Shown here: piece by piece, positions 18,906 through 29,500 of the stretch
Numbering within the stretch: the first letter of the stretch is position 1
Layout: each line of letters opens with the position of its first letter
DNA from: JBCCCJ01 sp039029315
GTDB taxonomy: Bacteria; Bacteroidota; Bacteroidia; J057
Direction of reading: 5' to 3'
Length of the DNA: 64,000 nucleotides
Assembly: GCA_039029315.1 (NCBI GenBank)
Contig: JBCCGK010000001.1
Location: forward strand, 186,001 to 250,000
Made by a program: the position numbers and the translations under genes
Notes under the pieces: generated by a model
Databases searched by the model: none
The model's input: only the letters and a program-made list of their open reading frames with translations
What the model was told of the DNA's origin: nothing

Positions 18906-20081
18906 CTACATAAGATTGTATCCCAGGATCAAACCAAAGGTCTGATATTCTGTATGAATCCCTACTACGTGTCTGGCAAGACCTCTCAAAAATCCATACC
19001 GCGCTTCTAGAGATATTCGTTCTTTATAGGTGAATCCTGCTCCAATTCCAAAACTGGCATTGGTTTTTACATCTGTTCTGACCGGATAATTCAATTCCTT
19101 TTTGATTGCGAGAGACATCAGATATAGTTGTGCATTGACAAAAATCTTGGAAGAATTGCCAAGGAAAAAGTACCGTCTGAGTCCAATAGGAATATCAATG
19201 GAGCTGTAGTCTACTGCCTTGATGGTTCCTTGAGTGGTAGTAGTAAAATTTGTTTTGAAAGACTGATAGGTCGGCTCAACGGTAATGCTCCAGGTATTTT
19301 TTTTCACAGGCAATACAACCTCTAACTCTACGCCCAATCGGAAGGTGGTATCAGACCCCACTTGCTGTTCGACATTGGAAGCATCAAAGGTTGAATAATG
19401 AATTCCCGGTCTAATCGTGAGATTCATCATATCTTTGATGTTTCGATAGCCATATTTGTCAGATTCTTCTCCTTTGCAAGCGTTATATTTTTGAAAGATC
19501 TTGCCCAAGCTTTGTTTGCTGTACCGCATTCTCTCAAACATCTCTTTTGTCAGATCCTCACATTGCAATTTTAGCCACAACAGATTTTTAAAAGAGATAT
19601 TTTCGCCTACCTCGTTGCCAGTCTGAAACCGATATTTCTTGTAGACCAATGGCTGGATATCACTATTCCCTATCTTGAAAAAAAAGCGATGGAGGTATTG
19701 ATTCTCATAATAATACAAAGTTGCCGCTCCATCGACGAGAACCTTCAGTAACAATTGTTCTGTAATGAATTCTGGCTCAGATCGAAAACTAAGCCGATCC
19801 AGTTTTTCCTCTGAGGTATCCAACTGAACCGTGGCCCGTTGATATTTGTTGAATTCATGAATTCCAAATTCTGTGATCGTTTCCACACGGGCAGTTTGGA
19901 TGTCAGAATTTGCTTGTAGGCGATACCGAATCTCACGTGGATTATTCTCCCAATCCACATTCTTGATCAGGCATTCGACACGATTCCCTGATTCAGTGAT
20001 AAAATATCCTGGCTGGAACTCAATTTGAGCAGGCAGTGTGAGGGGAAGGAGGGTGAGAAGAATGATGAAAATAGACCTCAT
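18906..20081 (-). CDS. Outer-membrane beta-barrel family protein, 391 aa
   Basis: Signal peptide about 1-18 (MRSIFIILLTLLPLTLPAQ). Residues 20-210 form an N-terminal domain beginning FQPGYFITESGNRVECLIKN, common to Bacteroidota porin-like proteins of unknown function. Residues 220-391 show alternating aromatic/polar strands ending in GFLRGLARHVVGIHTEYQTFGLILGYNLM (abbreviated here to its LGYNLM end), typical of an outer-membrane PorT/OmpW-like barrel. It lies between the two ceramidase-like genes, same strand. Function unknown. Confidence 0.8.
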   Translation of the reverse strand: MRSIFIILLTLLPLTLPAQIEFQPGYFITESGNRVECLIKNVDWENNPREIRYRLQANSDIQTARVETITEFGIHEFNKYQRATVQLDTSEEKLDRLSFRSEPEFITEQLLLKVLVDGAATLYYYENQYLHRFFFKIGNSDIQPLVYKKYRFQTGNEVGENISFKNLLWLKLQCEDLTKEMFERMRYSKQSLGKIFQKYNACKGEESDKYGYRNIKDMMNLTIRPGIHYSTFDASNVEQQVGSDTTFRLGVELEVVLPVKKNTWSITVEPTYQSFKTNFTTTTQGTIKAVDYSSIDIPIGLRRYFFLGNSSKIFVNAQLYLMSLAIKKELNYPVRTDVKTNASFGIGAGFTYKERISLEARYGFLRGLARHVVGIHTEYQTFGLILGYNLM

Positions 20082-20450
20082 GGGATTTGCTTTTTATTGA
20101 AAAAAACCTAGAGAGAAATGTGTAGGGAATGAGGGGCATGTCAACTCCTTCGCCACGGACCAAGACCCTGGCAAATGGGAGATTGTTCCTTGATCTACAT
20201 AGATTGGTCGTGATGAAAAGACAAAAGTCTCCATTTCATATGAGATATGATTGAGCAAAGGTCAAACAATCCCTCTTCGATAGGATAAATCACCTATCCA
20301 TTCCGTCCCACGACATTGTCCTTATTCCCATTCACAGGCTCTTGTTTAGCTATCAAGCAAAGACACCCAATGATCTTTGAGGCTGGCAAATAGGAGGAGA
20401 ACTGATGAAAATTCTCCCTATTCCCAATACACATGAATATGATCCAGTCT
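20082..20450. other. Intergenic region, left of MITE
   Basis: About 370 bp between the outer-membrane protein gene start and the MITE. I see no gene, no strong hairpin and no repeat. It should contain the promoter of the minus-strand gene at 18906-20081. Confidence 0.4.
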
Positions 20451-20454
20451 CTTA

Positions 20455-20615
20455 GAGACTGTTTGAAAATCTATCACTTATTTTTTGTATGTGTATTTTT
20501 TCCTCATCTGGCGGCTTTTTTTGTTCCCATAGCACCACTATGGGAACAAAAAAGAGCCTTGTCTGAGAAAAAAATACACGATAAAAATTCTCAGCACAGA
20601 TTCCAAAACAGTCTC
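20455..20615. mobile_element. Palindromic MITE (~161 bp) with TTA target duplication
   Basis: Terminal inverted repeats are GAGACTGTTTGAAAATCT (20455-20472) and the complement of AGATTCCAAAACAGTCTC (20598-20615), 15/18 matching. Both ends are flanked by TTA (20452-20454 and 20616-20618), a 3-bp target duplication. The body folds into one long imperfect hairpin. Its centre is a perfect 12-bp stem TTGTTCCCATAG/CTATGGGAACAA with loop CACCA (20521-20549). GAG ends with TNA duplication recall the IS1031 group of IS5, but no transposase is present. The right TTA is also the TAA stop codon of the adjacent minus-strand gene. Confidence 0.75.
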
Positions 20616-21899
20616 TTAAGGGGAAATTTTTCCTGCCATATACAGCAAATTGATCAGGGCTCTATTCACAAGTCTTTCGCCTGCACCTACCTCTACCTGC
20701 GTTCGGGCTGCAGCTCCATATCCGCCTTCGGTGGTAGATTGGATGGTGGGAAAGTAGAACAGTGCATCGTTCGTATACCCCACAAAGAAGGTATAGGGAA
20801 TCGGGCTTCGAGACTTGAGAGATTGTCCATGCTCAACAAAAAATTCACCCGGAAAGGTTGCAAACGCAATCTGATCTCCTAGCATGACAGAATTGATTTC
20901 TGCCTGAAATGCGACTTCCTCCCGCCAGATATCTTCTCGTTTTGACAAGGGGATCTTTTCTTGCCGAACTTTCAGGACTGGATTGCGCTCAAAGTCCAGG
21001 ATACGCTTGCTTACACGCACAACCTCCTGACCGATGACCGTTCCGAGCCGTTCTACCTGTTCGAATCCGCCTTCAGCGACTGGCTGTTTGTCCTCAAACG
21101 GATTGATATCTCCCTGTGCGCCGGGAAGATACATGACCTCTCCCCCGATTTGTCCAGAGACATATCTTGCCATTGCACCCGGATAATCCGCCGAATATTC
21201 GAGATTGTCAGGACCAAGGACCACCGGGTGACAAGTAAAATTGACCAAAGTAGCAATGGGGCCTTCTTCCCCCTTGATGCTGATCACGCCCAGCTCATAA
21301 TCAAGCGGTCCCGTGGGCAAGCGCTCTATATTTCTCCAGAGCATGAAGACATCTCCATTGGCCTTGACGATGCGTCGGTTGAATCCCTCGCGGACTTCCC
21401 CCTTGCCGGCACCTATCGAAGCAGCTTGCATGCTCTGGCTGGCCTCAACGATCGCCTGGGCAATTTTTTTCTCAACTTGTTTGATCCACGGATCAGCCTC
21501 AGAGGGAAAGTCATCGTAATTGGTTGGTGTAGAATGGGAGTGGGAAGCGATGAGGAGTACCTGATCGAACTTGACGTCAGTGGGAAGGGCCGCCAGTACC
21601 CGTTTTTTGTTTCGTTCATAAAATGCACCTAAATCCAGCGTAACAATGGCCAGTTTGCTTTCCCCGTTTTGCAGTACCAGCGCTCTGGCATACAGTGGGT
21701 CGTGGGTGCCAGTAGAAAGATTCTTTCCACGTGACCCATATCCATACATTGTGCTGCCAGTAGGACCGGTGATATCTATTTTGGCAGTGCCGGCCTGGAG
21801 TTGGGCTTGGGCAGTAAATGGAGAGAAAAACCAGCACAGGAAAATGGCCAATAGGCTGTGCTTTAAATTGGATGCGGAGAGTAGAGTAGCCAGAATCAT
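20616..21899 (-). CDS. Neutral/alkaline ceramidase-like hydrolase, 427 aa
   Basis: ATG at 21899 is preferred over a TTG at 21914. Signal peptide about 1-33 (LKHSLLAIFLCWFFSP, cut near AQAQ). Motifs parallel the other family member at 17359-18822: LQAGTAKIDITGP, DPLYARALVL, LAIVTLDLG, ASHSHSTP (Zn-binding His), LVNFTCHPVVLG and MYLPGAQGDINP. It keeps the GPxxxGYxSRG-like element of bacterial ceramidase-domain proteins (MYGYGSRGKN). The C-terminus ends at a TAA that lies in the target duplication of the MITE. Secreted or periplasmic; substrate unknown. Confidence 0.85.
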   Translation of the reverse strand: MILATLLSASNLKHSLLAIFLCWFFSPFTAQAQLQAGTAKIDITGPTGSTMYGYGSRGKNLSTGTHDPLYARALVLQNGESKLAIVTLDLGAFYERNKKRVLAALPTDVKFDQVLLIASHSHSTPTNYDDFPSEADPWIKQVEKKIAQAIVEASQSMQAASIGAGKGEVREGFNRRIVKANGDVFMLWRNIERLPTGPLDYELGVISIKGEEGPIATLVNFTCHPVVLGPDNLEYSADYPGAMARYVSGQIGGEVMYLPGAQGDINPFEDKQPVAEGGFEQVERLGTVIGQEVVRVSKRILDFERNPVLKVRQEKIPLSKREDIWREEVAFQAEINSVMLGDQIAFATFPGEFFVEHGQSLKSRSPIPYTFFVGYTNDALFYFPTIQSTTEGGYGAAARTQVEVGAGERLVNRALINLLYMAGKISP

Positions 21900-22097
21900 A
21901 GAATTTTGAATCAAATGGTTGAATTACACGTACAGGAACTAGAACTTAAGAAGTTCTGAAGATAATTCAAATTACCGTCCTCTCCAGCACTAACTTTTCA
22001 ACCTGCCTTTTTACAGATATTGGGTGATAACAGGCTATGGTGTTCAGCAACACCATCTGTGAAGACTTATTCATACAACTTACAAATACAGTATCCC

Positions 22098-23885
22098 ATG
22101 AGTGCAAATGATTGGACAAATCAGATTGGTACAGCCGTATCCGATGGAAGGCTGGAGCATGCAATCAAGCTGTTGAGGACATCTTTAAGCGATTCTCCTA
22201 CCCTTCAAAATAAACTTCATGTGATCTCAGGCAATTATAACAGCCTCCTGCATGAGATTCAGCAAAATACCATTGCGAAAGAAGTGGTGTTGAGAGAAAA
22301 AAATATAATTGCTGCAGCTATCCTTCAATTGGCCAATTCAGTGAACGCACAAGAAATCTCTGAAGCCCTGCCTGCTACACATGACTGTGGGATTGAGGAG
22401 GCTCCCTCCTTGCAGCAAGAGGCAAAGCGGGAGTTGGATGCCTTGCAGATAGAAGCCCATATCGCCCAAAAACGAGGAGAGCATGAGGTGGCCATTAGAT
22501 ACCTGGAAGAAGGGCTGTTGTTGACAAGTGGTCGGAGAAAAGTACGTATAGAGACTGAGATTGCCACTCTAAAGCGGGCCAGAAAACACAAACTCGTCAT
22601 CAAACAACGGCTTTGGAGTCTGGTCATAGGAGTGTTGGTGATTATAGGCGGAAAGCTGAGTGTTAATTACAGCCATCCGCATCAAGCCGCTATTCCGAAA
22701 CAGTCAGAAGTTGCAGCGGCTCCCGAATCTGCAATTACTCCTGAGAATTCATCTATTTCCAAGCCGGAGGATGTAGGGACACCTTATCAGCAAGGTCTGA
22801 AAGAAGCGGAGTGGCATCAAAAAAATCAGTCCTGGAAGCAGGCCATACACGCTTATGAGAAAGCCCTCCTTTCTGCAAAAACAGAAGCGGAGAAACAGGA
22901 AATCCAGACTTTTATCCGCTTTTGTGAAACATGTCTCAAAGCGCAAACTGCTGAAGCAAATTCGGAATGGCCATTTGCCTTGAGTTTGTACCAAGTGGCT
23001 GATTCTATGAGGTCAACAAGCTTTACAGCCGAAAAGATTCAGTTGTGCAAAAATAAGAAGCATGAACAAGATCAAAAAGAAATGTCTGACCTCATGCGCC
23101 TCGCTACTTCTGCCAGAAGCCTGAAGGAAAGGCGCACCTATTTGCTGAAAATCCAGAAAATAGATGCGAAAATAGCCAAGGAACACCTAGCATCTCTCGA
23201 CACAATTCCGCTTCCCAGGATGATTGCCATTCCAGGAGGGGAGTACCAATACCACAAATCATACAACGCCAAACATATTCAACCATTTTATCTGGCATCA
23301 AGCGAGGTTACGAATGCTCAATTTTGTGCATTTCTCAATTTTGCTTCCTATACAGAAGAAGAAATCAGTCAATGGATTGATCTGAGTAAGCCAAGGTGTC
23401 GGATTCAGAAAAAGAACGGGAAATATGTCGTCTCTGCTATGTACAAAGAGTATCCGGTGGTGTATGTAAGCTGGCATGGTGCAAGAGCCTATTGTCAGAC
23501 TTTTGGATACCAGCTTCCAGGCAAGTATGAATGGGAATATGCTGCGGGAGGAGCCAATCGTAAAACAACGACTTATCCTGGAACCAATGTAGATAAATCT
23601 TTGTCCGAATATGCCCATATCAAATCGACAGGTCTGGCACATGTGCTGTCAAAAAAACCAGTCCTGGTTAGAGGAAACGCTTTGTTTGGGATGGGAGGGA
23701 ATGCAAAAGAATGGTGTGCTGAGGAAGCGAATATCCATCAGGCTGGAGCCTATCGAGCTGTAAGAGGAGGCAGTTATGCCATGAGTAGTAAGAAGAAGTT
23801 GACCACCCAATACCGACACTACTGGTCAGAAGATGAAGGAAGAGATTTCATCAGCTTTCGCCCGAGCAGGCATGTGAATTCATAA
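22098..23885 (+). CDS. Effector-associated domain - TM - TPR - FGE-like fusion
   Basis: The start is the ATG at 22098 (MSANDWTNQI), 595 aa; the frame's upstream part is non-coding. Residues 5-83 resemble an effector-associated domain (EAD11-type: GRLEHAIKLL ... VISGNYNSLLHEIQ ... EVVLREKNIIAAAI), an adaptor module of Bacteroidota signalling/conflict systems. Residues 115-165 are helical. A TM helix spans 171-190. Residues 230-330 look TPR-like. Residues 373-590 form a SUMF1/FGE-like C-type-lectin fold (MIAIPGGEYQY, SSEVTNAQF, QLPGKYEWEYAAGG, GMGGNAKEW, AVRGGSYAMSSKK). The Cys pair of catalytic FGEs is absent, so this domain is likely for binding. No partner EAD protein is in the window. Confidence 0.85.
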   Translation: MSANDWTNQIGTAVSDGRLEHAIKLLRTSLSDSPTLQNKLHVISGNYNSLLHEIQQNTIAKEVVLREKNIIAAAILQLANSVNAQEISEALPATHDCGIEEAPSLQQEAKRELDALQIEAHIAQKRGEHEVAIRYLEEGLLLTSGRRKVRIETEIATLKRARKHKLVIKQRLWSLVIGVLVIIGGKLSVNYSHPHQAAIPKQSEVAAAPESAITPENSSISKPEDVGTPYQQGLKEAEWHQKNQSWKQAIHAYEKALLSAKTEAEKQEIQTFIRFCETCLKAQTAEANSEWPFALSLYQVADSMRSTSFTAEKIQLCKNKKHEQDQKEMSDLMRLATSARSLKERRTYLLKIQKIDAKIAKEHLASLDTIPLPRMIAIPGGEYQYHKSYNAKHIQPFYLASSEVTNAQFCAFLNFASYTEEEISQWIDLSKPRCRIQKKNGKYVVSAMYKEYPVVYVSWHGARAYCQTFGYQLPGKYEWEYAAGGANRKTTTYPGTNVDKSLSEYAHIKSTGLAHVLSKKPVLVRGNALFGMGGNAKEWCAEEANIHQAGAYRAVRGGSYAMSSKKKLTTQYRHYWSEDEGRDFISFRPSRHVNS

Positions 23886-24086
23886 TGGTCCCCATTTGTT
23901 GCGCAACATCCTCTTCTGTATATTTTGCCTACCCTGGCCACAAATCAGAACACTATGTTGCAGTATTGTCAGAAGGAGACAAATGAGAAAGCCGATCCTC
24001 AAAGGAGCACTTTCCTTCACACCCTACCAAAGAGAGGAGATCATCCAACCTCCTGTCCCATGCTTGATAGCCATTCGATCTGGAGG

Positions 24087-26528
24087 ATGAATGGGAGCCT
24101 GATGAGAGGGATAATGCTGTTTCTTTCACTGGGAATCTTCTGTGAAACCTTCGCACAAACCTCTGCGACAGTGATCATCTCGGAGGTGATGGCCGCAAAT
24201 GAACAGACCTTGGAAGATCAGGAAGGAGATACGCCCGACTGGATTGAGCTGTATAATTCGGGATCAGAATCTGTCCAATTGGCAGGATGGTATCTTTCGG
24301 ATGAGGAAACAACTGTGACCAAGTGGGCCCTTCCTCCGATCATTCTTGCACCAGAGACCTATTTGCTTGTGTTTGCTTCCGGGAAGGATCGGACTGATAT
24401 CGGACTTCATACCAATTTCAAATTGACCCGCTCGGGAGAAAGTCTGATCCTGACCCAGACCGAGGAAGGAAGGATCATGCAATCAGAGATCATTGCATTT
24501 CCTGCACAATCGACAGATGTCTCATATGCCCTCATCCAGGGTCAATGGGGACTGTCTGATGTGCCCACGCCAGGAAGCCCCAATGTATATGGCAGCCAGT
24601 TGAATCCACCTCTTTTTTCTGTGGAAAGAGGACTGCAAGACAGTGCATTTGAACTAATGCTCATCAGCCCCAGACCGGGCACGATGATTCGATATACCCT
24701 CAATGGGAGTGATCCCGGAGGAGTAGAAGGCGAATTTTATCAGGCGCCCATTCCGATCTCAACCACCTCTATCGTCCGAGCTTTGACAGTCAAGGAGAAT
24801 CATCAGCCCAGCAAGACGATTACCCATTCGTATCTTTTTCCAGCTTCTGTTAGTTCCCAACCTAATGATCCAATAGGCTATCCCGATCATTGGGGAAAAT
24901 TTTCCACGATTGAAGGGCTGGCACCAGCAGATTATGAGATGGACCCGGAAATCACCCAATCTGATCTGTATCGGGATCAGCTCATTCCAGCCCTTCGATC
25001 CTTGCCAAGCATGTCATTGGTCACCAAAAAGGAGCACCTCTTTTCGCAGAGTGCCGATCCAGACTCTGGTGGAATATATATTCATACAGGCCCTCCCACA
25101 GGAGGCTTTGGCCTGGGATGGGAGCGGCCAGTATCGATGGAGTTGATAGATCCAAAAACAGCAACTTCCATTCAGCTGAATTGTGGTATCAGGATTCATG
25201 GCGGCCATAGCAGACTACCAGAAAAAAGCCCTAAACATTCCTTCAAATTGCTGTTTCGGGAGGAATATGGTCCCAAAAAACTGAAGTATGATCTCTTTGG
25301 AGGAGATGCTACTCAGGAATTCAACAGCTTGGTGCTTCGGGCAGGATTTAACCAAAGTTGGGTGCATTGGTCGGGAAACCAGCGAAGCATGGCTCAATAC
25401 ATCAATGACACATGGGTGAAGGACACATGGCGAAAAATGGGACATCTGGCAGCGCACAGCAAATTTGTTCATCTATATGTGAATGGCTTGTATTGGGGCA
25501 TCTATGATGTGACAGAGAGAATGGATGATGACTTTATGGAGAGCTATCTGTCTGGAGAAGAAGAAGACTTTGATGTGATCAAGGACTATGCAGAAGTTGT
25601 GGATGGGGAGGGGGAAGCCTGGAGTGAAATGCTTCGTTTGGCAGAGGAGCCTGATCAGTTCTTTTTGATTCAGGGCAAAGATGAAACCGGGCAGGTTGAT
25701 CCAGACTTGCAAGCATATCTTGATATGCAAAATCTCATGGACTATATGATCCTGAACTTCTATATCGGCAATCAGGATTGGGATCATCACAATTGGGCTG
25801 CGGTTCGGAATCGGCTTCATCCGACGGCAGGCTTTCAGTTTTTGCCCTGGGATTCAGAACGCTCTTTCATTGGATTGAATGATCGTGTGGTGGAGGAACA
25901 CAATGAAGGGCGTCCCAGCTATTTGTATACACAGTTTCGAAACAATCTCTATTTCCGAAGACAGTTTGCTGAACGGGTCCGTGCCTTACTCAAGCCCGGA
26001 GGATTGTTGAGCCCTGACAGTGTGGCCAGAGGTTGGCGTATCCGGTCGGAAGAAATTCGTCTAGCACTCATCGCGGAGTCAGCTCGATGGGGAGATTACC
26101 GCCGGGATGTACATCCATATCGACAGGGAGACTATGAGTTGTATAGACCAGATGTGCATTGGGAGCAGGAGCAGGAGCGTTTGTTTTCTTCTTATTTCCC
26201 CCAACGCTCAGAGATCGTGTTCCGTCAGTTGAAAGAGATCGGTTTGGCGGATGACCCCTTGGATAGACTAACAGGAACCGGGAGTTTCCCCAACCCATTT
26301 TCTGAATCGGTCAGCATCTATGTGCGCCTGAATCGGCAAGCACCCGTTCTGATTCATATATATGATCTCAGTGGAAAACGAGTGGAAAGCCTGGATCTGG
26401 GGACTAAATCAGCCGGGATTCACAAAGTAGAATGGACACCCGGCCATCATCCACCTGGCCTGTTTATATATCATTTATTCATTGGAGCGGACCATCATGT
26501 AGGGAAAATGATGTATCAGCCTGAATAA
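24087..26528 (+). CDS. Secreted lamin-tail/CotH protein with T9SS sorting domain
   Basis: The start is placed at ATG 24087, with another in-frame ATG at 24102 (MRGIMLFLSL) directly before the signal peptide; upstream frame to 23925 is not protein-like. Domain order: signal peptide; lamin tail domain (ISEVMAANEQ ... DWIELYNSG ... AGWYLSD); a chitobiase-C-like Ig domain (TMIRYTLNGSDPG); CotH kinase-like domain (IRIHGGHSR..PEKSPKHSFKL, YINDTWVKD, NGLYWGIYDVTERMDDDF, GNQDWDHHNWAAVRNR, FLPWDSERSF); and a C-terminal type-A type IX sorting domain (FPNPFSESV ... IHIYDLSGKRV ... GLFIYHL). CotH domains are atypical protein kinases in spores; the role in Bacteroidota is unknown. The protein is predicted to be surface-bound or secreted. 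Confidence 0.88.
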   Translation: MNGSLMRGIMLFLSLGIFCETFAQTSATVIISEVMAANEQTLEDQEGDTPDWIELYNSGSESVQLAGWYLSDEETTVTKWALPPIILAPETYLLVFASGKDRTDIGLHTNFKLTRSGESLILTQTEEGRIMQSEIIAFPAQSTDVSYALIQGQWGLSDVPTPGSPNVYGSQLNPPLFSVERGLQDSAFELMLISPRPGTMIRYTLNGSDPGGVEGEFYQAPIPISTTSIVRALTVKENHQPSKTITHSYLFPASVSSQPNDPIGYPDHWGKFSTIEGLAPADYEMDPEITQSDLYRDQLIPALRSLPSMSLVTKKEHLFSQSADPDSGGIYIHTGPPTGGFGLGWERPVSMELIDPKTATSIQLNCGIRIHGGHSRLPEKSPKHSFKLLFREEYGPKKLKYDLFGGDATQEFNSLVLRAGFNQSWVHWSGNQRSMAQYINDTWVKDTWRKMGHLAAHSKFVHLYVNGLYWGIYDVTERMDDDFMESYLSGEEEDFDVIKDYAEVVDGEGEAWSEMLRLAEEPDQFFLIQGKDETGQVDPDLQAYLDMQNLMDYMILNFYIGNQDWDHHNWAAVRNRLHPTAGFQFLPWDSERSFIGLNDRVVEEHNEGRPSYLYTQFRNNLYFRRQFAERVRALLKPGGLLSPDSVARGWRIRSEEIRLALIAESARWGDYRRDVHPYRQGDYELYRPDVHWEQEQERLFSSYFPQRSEIVFRQLKEIGLADDPLDRLTGTGSFPNPFSESVSIYVRLNRQAPVLIHIYDLSGKRVESLDLGTKSAGIHKVEWTPGHHPPGLFIYHLFIGADHHVGKMMYQPE

Positions 26529-26575
26529 TTTGAAGTCTTGCTTTATGGTCACAGTCAAATTGGACTTCTTCCTCC

Positions 26576-29500
26576 TTATCGAAGAAGGGTAACGGTTCCT
26601 CCCCGATCAACAGTTGCACCATTGTTCATATGCGCTGTAACCCGGTAGACATATACTCCCTCCGGTAATGCTTGACCACTGCTACTGCGACCATCCCAAT
26701 GGGCTTCCAATTGGCTAAGAACTGCAATTTTTCGTCCCCAGCGATCGAATATGATCATCTCATAATCAATCAAGCCTTCTCCCATCGGATAAAAGAAGTC
26801 ATTATAGCCGTCATTATTGGGGGAAAAAGCATTGGGTACATAGAGAGAGCCATCGGGAATAATATGCAGAAGAATTGTCGTATCTGTCGGACAAACGAAA
26901 TATTTGTTATAGGTCGTCAAGGTAACTGCATAGACCCTTGTATCGGTGAATTGATGCATAGGATGTTCTTCATCTGACAAGTCTCCATCTCCAAAATCCC
27001 AGGAATAGGCGACTGCTCCAATGGATTGATTGAGAAATTGGACATTGGCTTGTGAAAACAGAATAGAATCTTCAAAGGTCGGATCAGTCAGAAACATTGG
27101 CGTGGCAGGAGGTGTCTGTGGGATGAAGACAGGAATGGCTGTCTCGCACCCATTGCTATCTGTTACGATGGCTGTATAGGTCGTATCTCCAAACAATTGG
27201 GTAGCGACGGGACCATCTCTGAAGCCCGGCCCTTCCCATCTGAATACATATGGTTCAATGCCCCCCACCGCCTCTACAGCTGCCTCTCCATTCTCCCAAT
27301 TGCAAAATGCCTCAACAAAGGAGCCATCGACGATTGTCAATTCAAGGGTATCCGGCTCAAACACATCAATGCTGGCGGTCTCCATGCAGCCATTGAGGTC
27401 GGACACAATGACTTGATACGAACCTGGACCTAAACCAGTAGCTGTCTGAGTGTTCTGAGGACTTGGGCTATCCCATTCAATGACAAATTCAGGTGACCCT
27501 CCTGTAATCTCGACAGTCCCTGTTCCATTGTCAAACCCAAAGCAAGTAACATCGGTAGACATGGCACTGATTTCCAGCAGCGGTGGTTCCAGAATGTTCA
27601 CCTCAAGTAGAGTCATACACAGACTGTCATCCTGTAGTCGTACCTGATGAGTACCAGGAGTCAATGGCCCAAAGCTGCTGTCTGCCTGAAGAGGCCCATT
27701 GTCCAGACCAAATAAATAAGGAGAGACGCCTCCAAGGCCAGAAAGAAGAAGACTGCCATTGTCATTGCCAAAACAGTCTACATCCACTTGCTCAGCAATC
27801 ACAAGCTGGAGCAAGTCTGGCTCTGTAATGCTGACACTGATGCTGTCAACACAACTGCTGTCATCCACCACAAAGAAAGAATAGTCTCCTGCTGTCAATC
27901 CGACAAACAAACTGTCTGATTGGAAATTGAGCAAATCCAGACTGAATTGATAGGGAGAAGTGCCCCCTTCTCCATCCAGCAATACAAAGCCTGAGTTGTT
28001 GCCAAAACAATCAACATTGGACTGCAAGGCATTGGACAATTCCAGCGCTGGAGGTTCTGTGATATCAACACTCACCTGACTGATACAGCTGCTATCATCC
28101 ACGACAGTAACTGTATAGCTGCCTGCAATCAAATTGGCAAAGGCACTATCAGACTGAAAATTCATGCTATCCAGAGAGAATTGGTAAGCGGGGATTCCTC
28201 CATTGGTAGAAAAAATCAATTCTCCACTAGCATTCCCAAAACAATCAACATTCCTTTGAGAAAGAATGCTAGTGCTCAATAGAGCAGGTTCTGTAATGGT
28301 AAATGGAATACTCACTTGGCATAGACTGTCATCTTGTACGATCAGGGTATCAGTACCGCCAGGCAGATTGGGGAAGGTACTATCAGCTTGAAAATTGATG
28401 CCATCAAGACTGAATTGATGAGGCAGTGTTCCCCCATTACTTGTTATCCAGATCTGGCCATTATTATTGCCAAAGCAATCGATGCCTTTGATATCCGTGA
28501 TGGAAGATAGCAAGGGGGTAGGCTCAAAGATCTCGAAGGGAAGGGTAACCTGACAGCCATTGTTGTCAAAAAAGAAAACGGTATCTCTCCCGGGAGCAAG
28601 ATTGCTTACAGATAGGTTGGGAGAGAAGGTGACATTGTCCAGACTGTACTGATAGGGAGGCGCGCCACCTTGCCCGACCAAGGCAAAAGCGCCATTGTTC
28701 GCTCCAAAACAATCAATATGCCGAAGAGTTGTAATCTCTGCAAATAGCCCGGTAGGGGTTCGAATGGTGTCTGTCAGGCTCGTAGTACAAAGATTGGCAT
28801 CACGGACCAGAACGGTATAAATGGCTGCTCCCAATCCTGTAAAAGAACCTGTCCCATTGAAGTTAAAGCCTCCATCGATGCTATATTGGTAGGCGGGAGT
28901 CCCGCCGGAAGCCGCCACATGAAATTCTCCATTGGCATTGCCAAAGCAATCGACATTGACCAGATTGCTGAGACTGACATCCAGGGGAGCAGATGGTTCA
29001 GTAATTTGTACAGGAATGGTATCAGTACAGCCGAATGAATCTACGGCTATCGCCAAATAATTGCCAGCAAACAGGCTGTCGCTAGAGGCGCTTGGGTTGG
29101 TCGTGCTAAGTTGGGTAACAGGATTGCCAAGAGAGTCTAGCCAGGTGTAGGAATATGGAGCCGTTCCATTGATGGTCATAATCGAGCCGCCAGTATTGTC
29201 TCCAAAACACAGGACGGGGGTATTGACCTCACTGAGTTGAAACGGATGAACGGTTACAGACATCTGATCACTTCCCATGCAGCCATTTTGATCCGTAACA
29301 GTCAAGGTGAATACAAATACCCCATCCGACGATGGATCAAATACAGGCATCAAAGAAGTCGGATCATCCAGATTAGTTCCTGGATTCCAGGAATATGTGC
29401 CGACAGGATTGTTTTGCGAGCCAATGGCGATTGTTTCATAGCTACAGATGGACAGATCTTGACCTGCATCTACAATCAAGGGAGGAGTGATGTTCAGCCG

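Noticed and set aside
20961..21632. 223-codon plus-strand frame
   Set aside because: Antisense to the ceramidase-like gene, which has clear family motifs.
22098..23885. FGE-like C-terminus as a diversity-generating retroelement target
   Set aside because: No reverse transcriptase or template repeat is visible in the window, and the end of the gene is not AAC-rich as variable repeats usually are.
27170..29225. Tandem repeats as a CRISPR array
   Set aside because: Units are about 225 bp, in-frame protein repeats of varied sequence with no uniform spacers.
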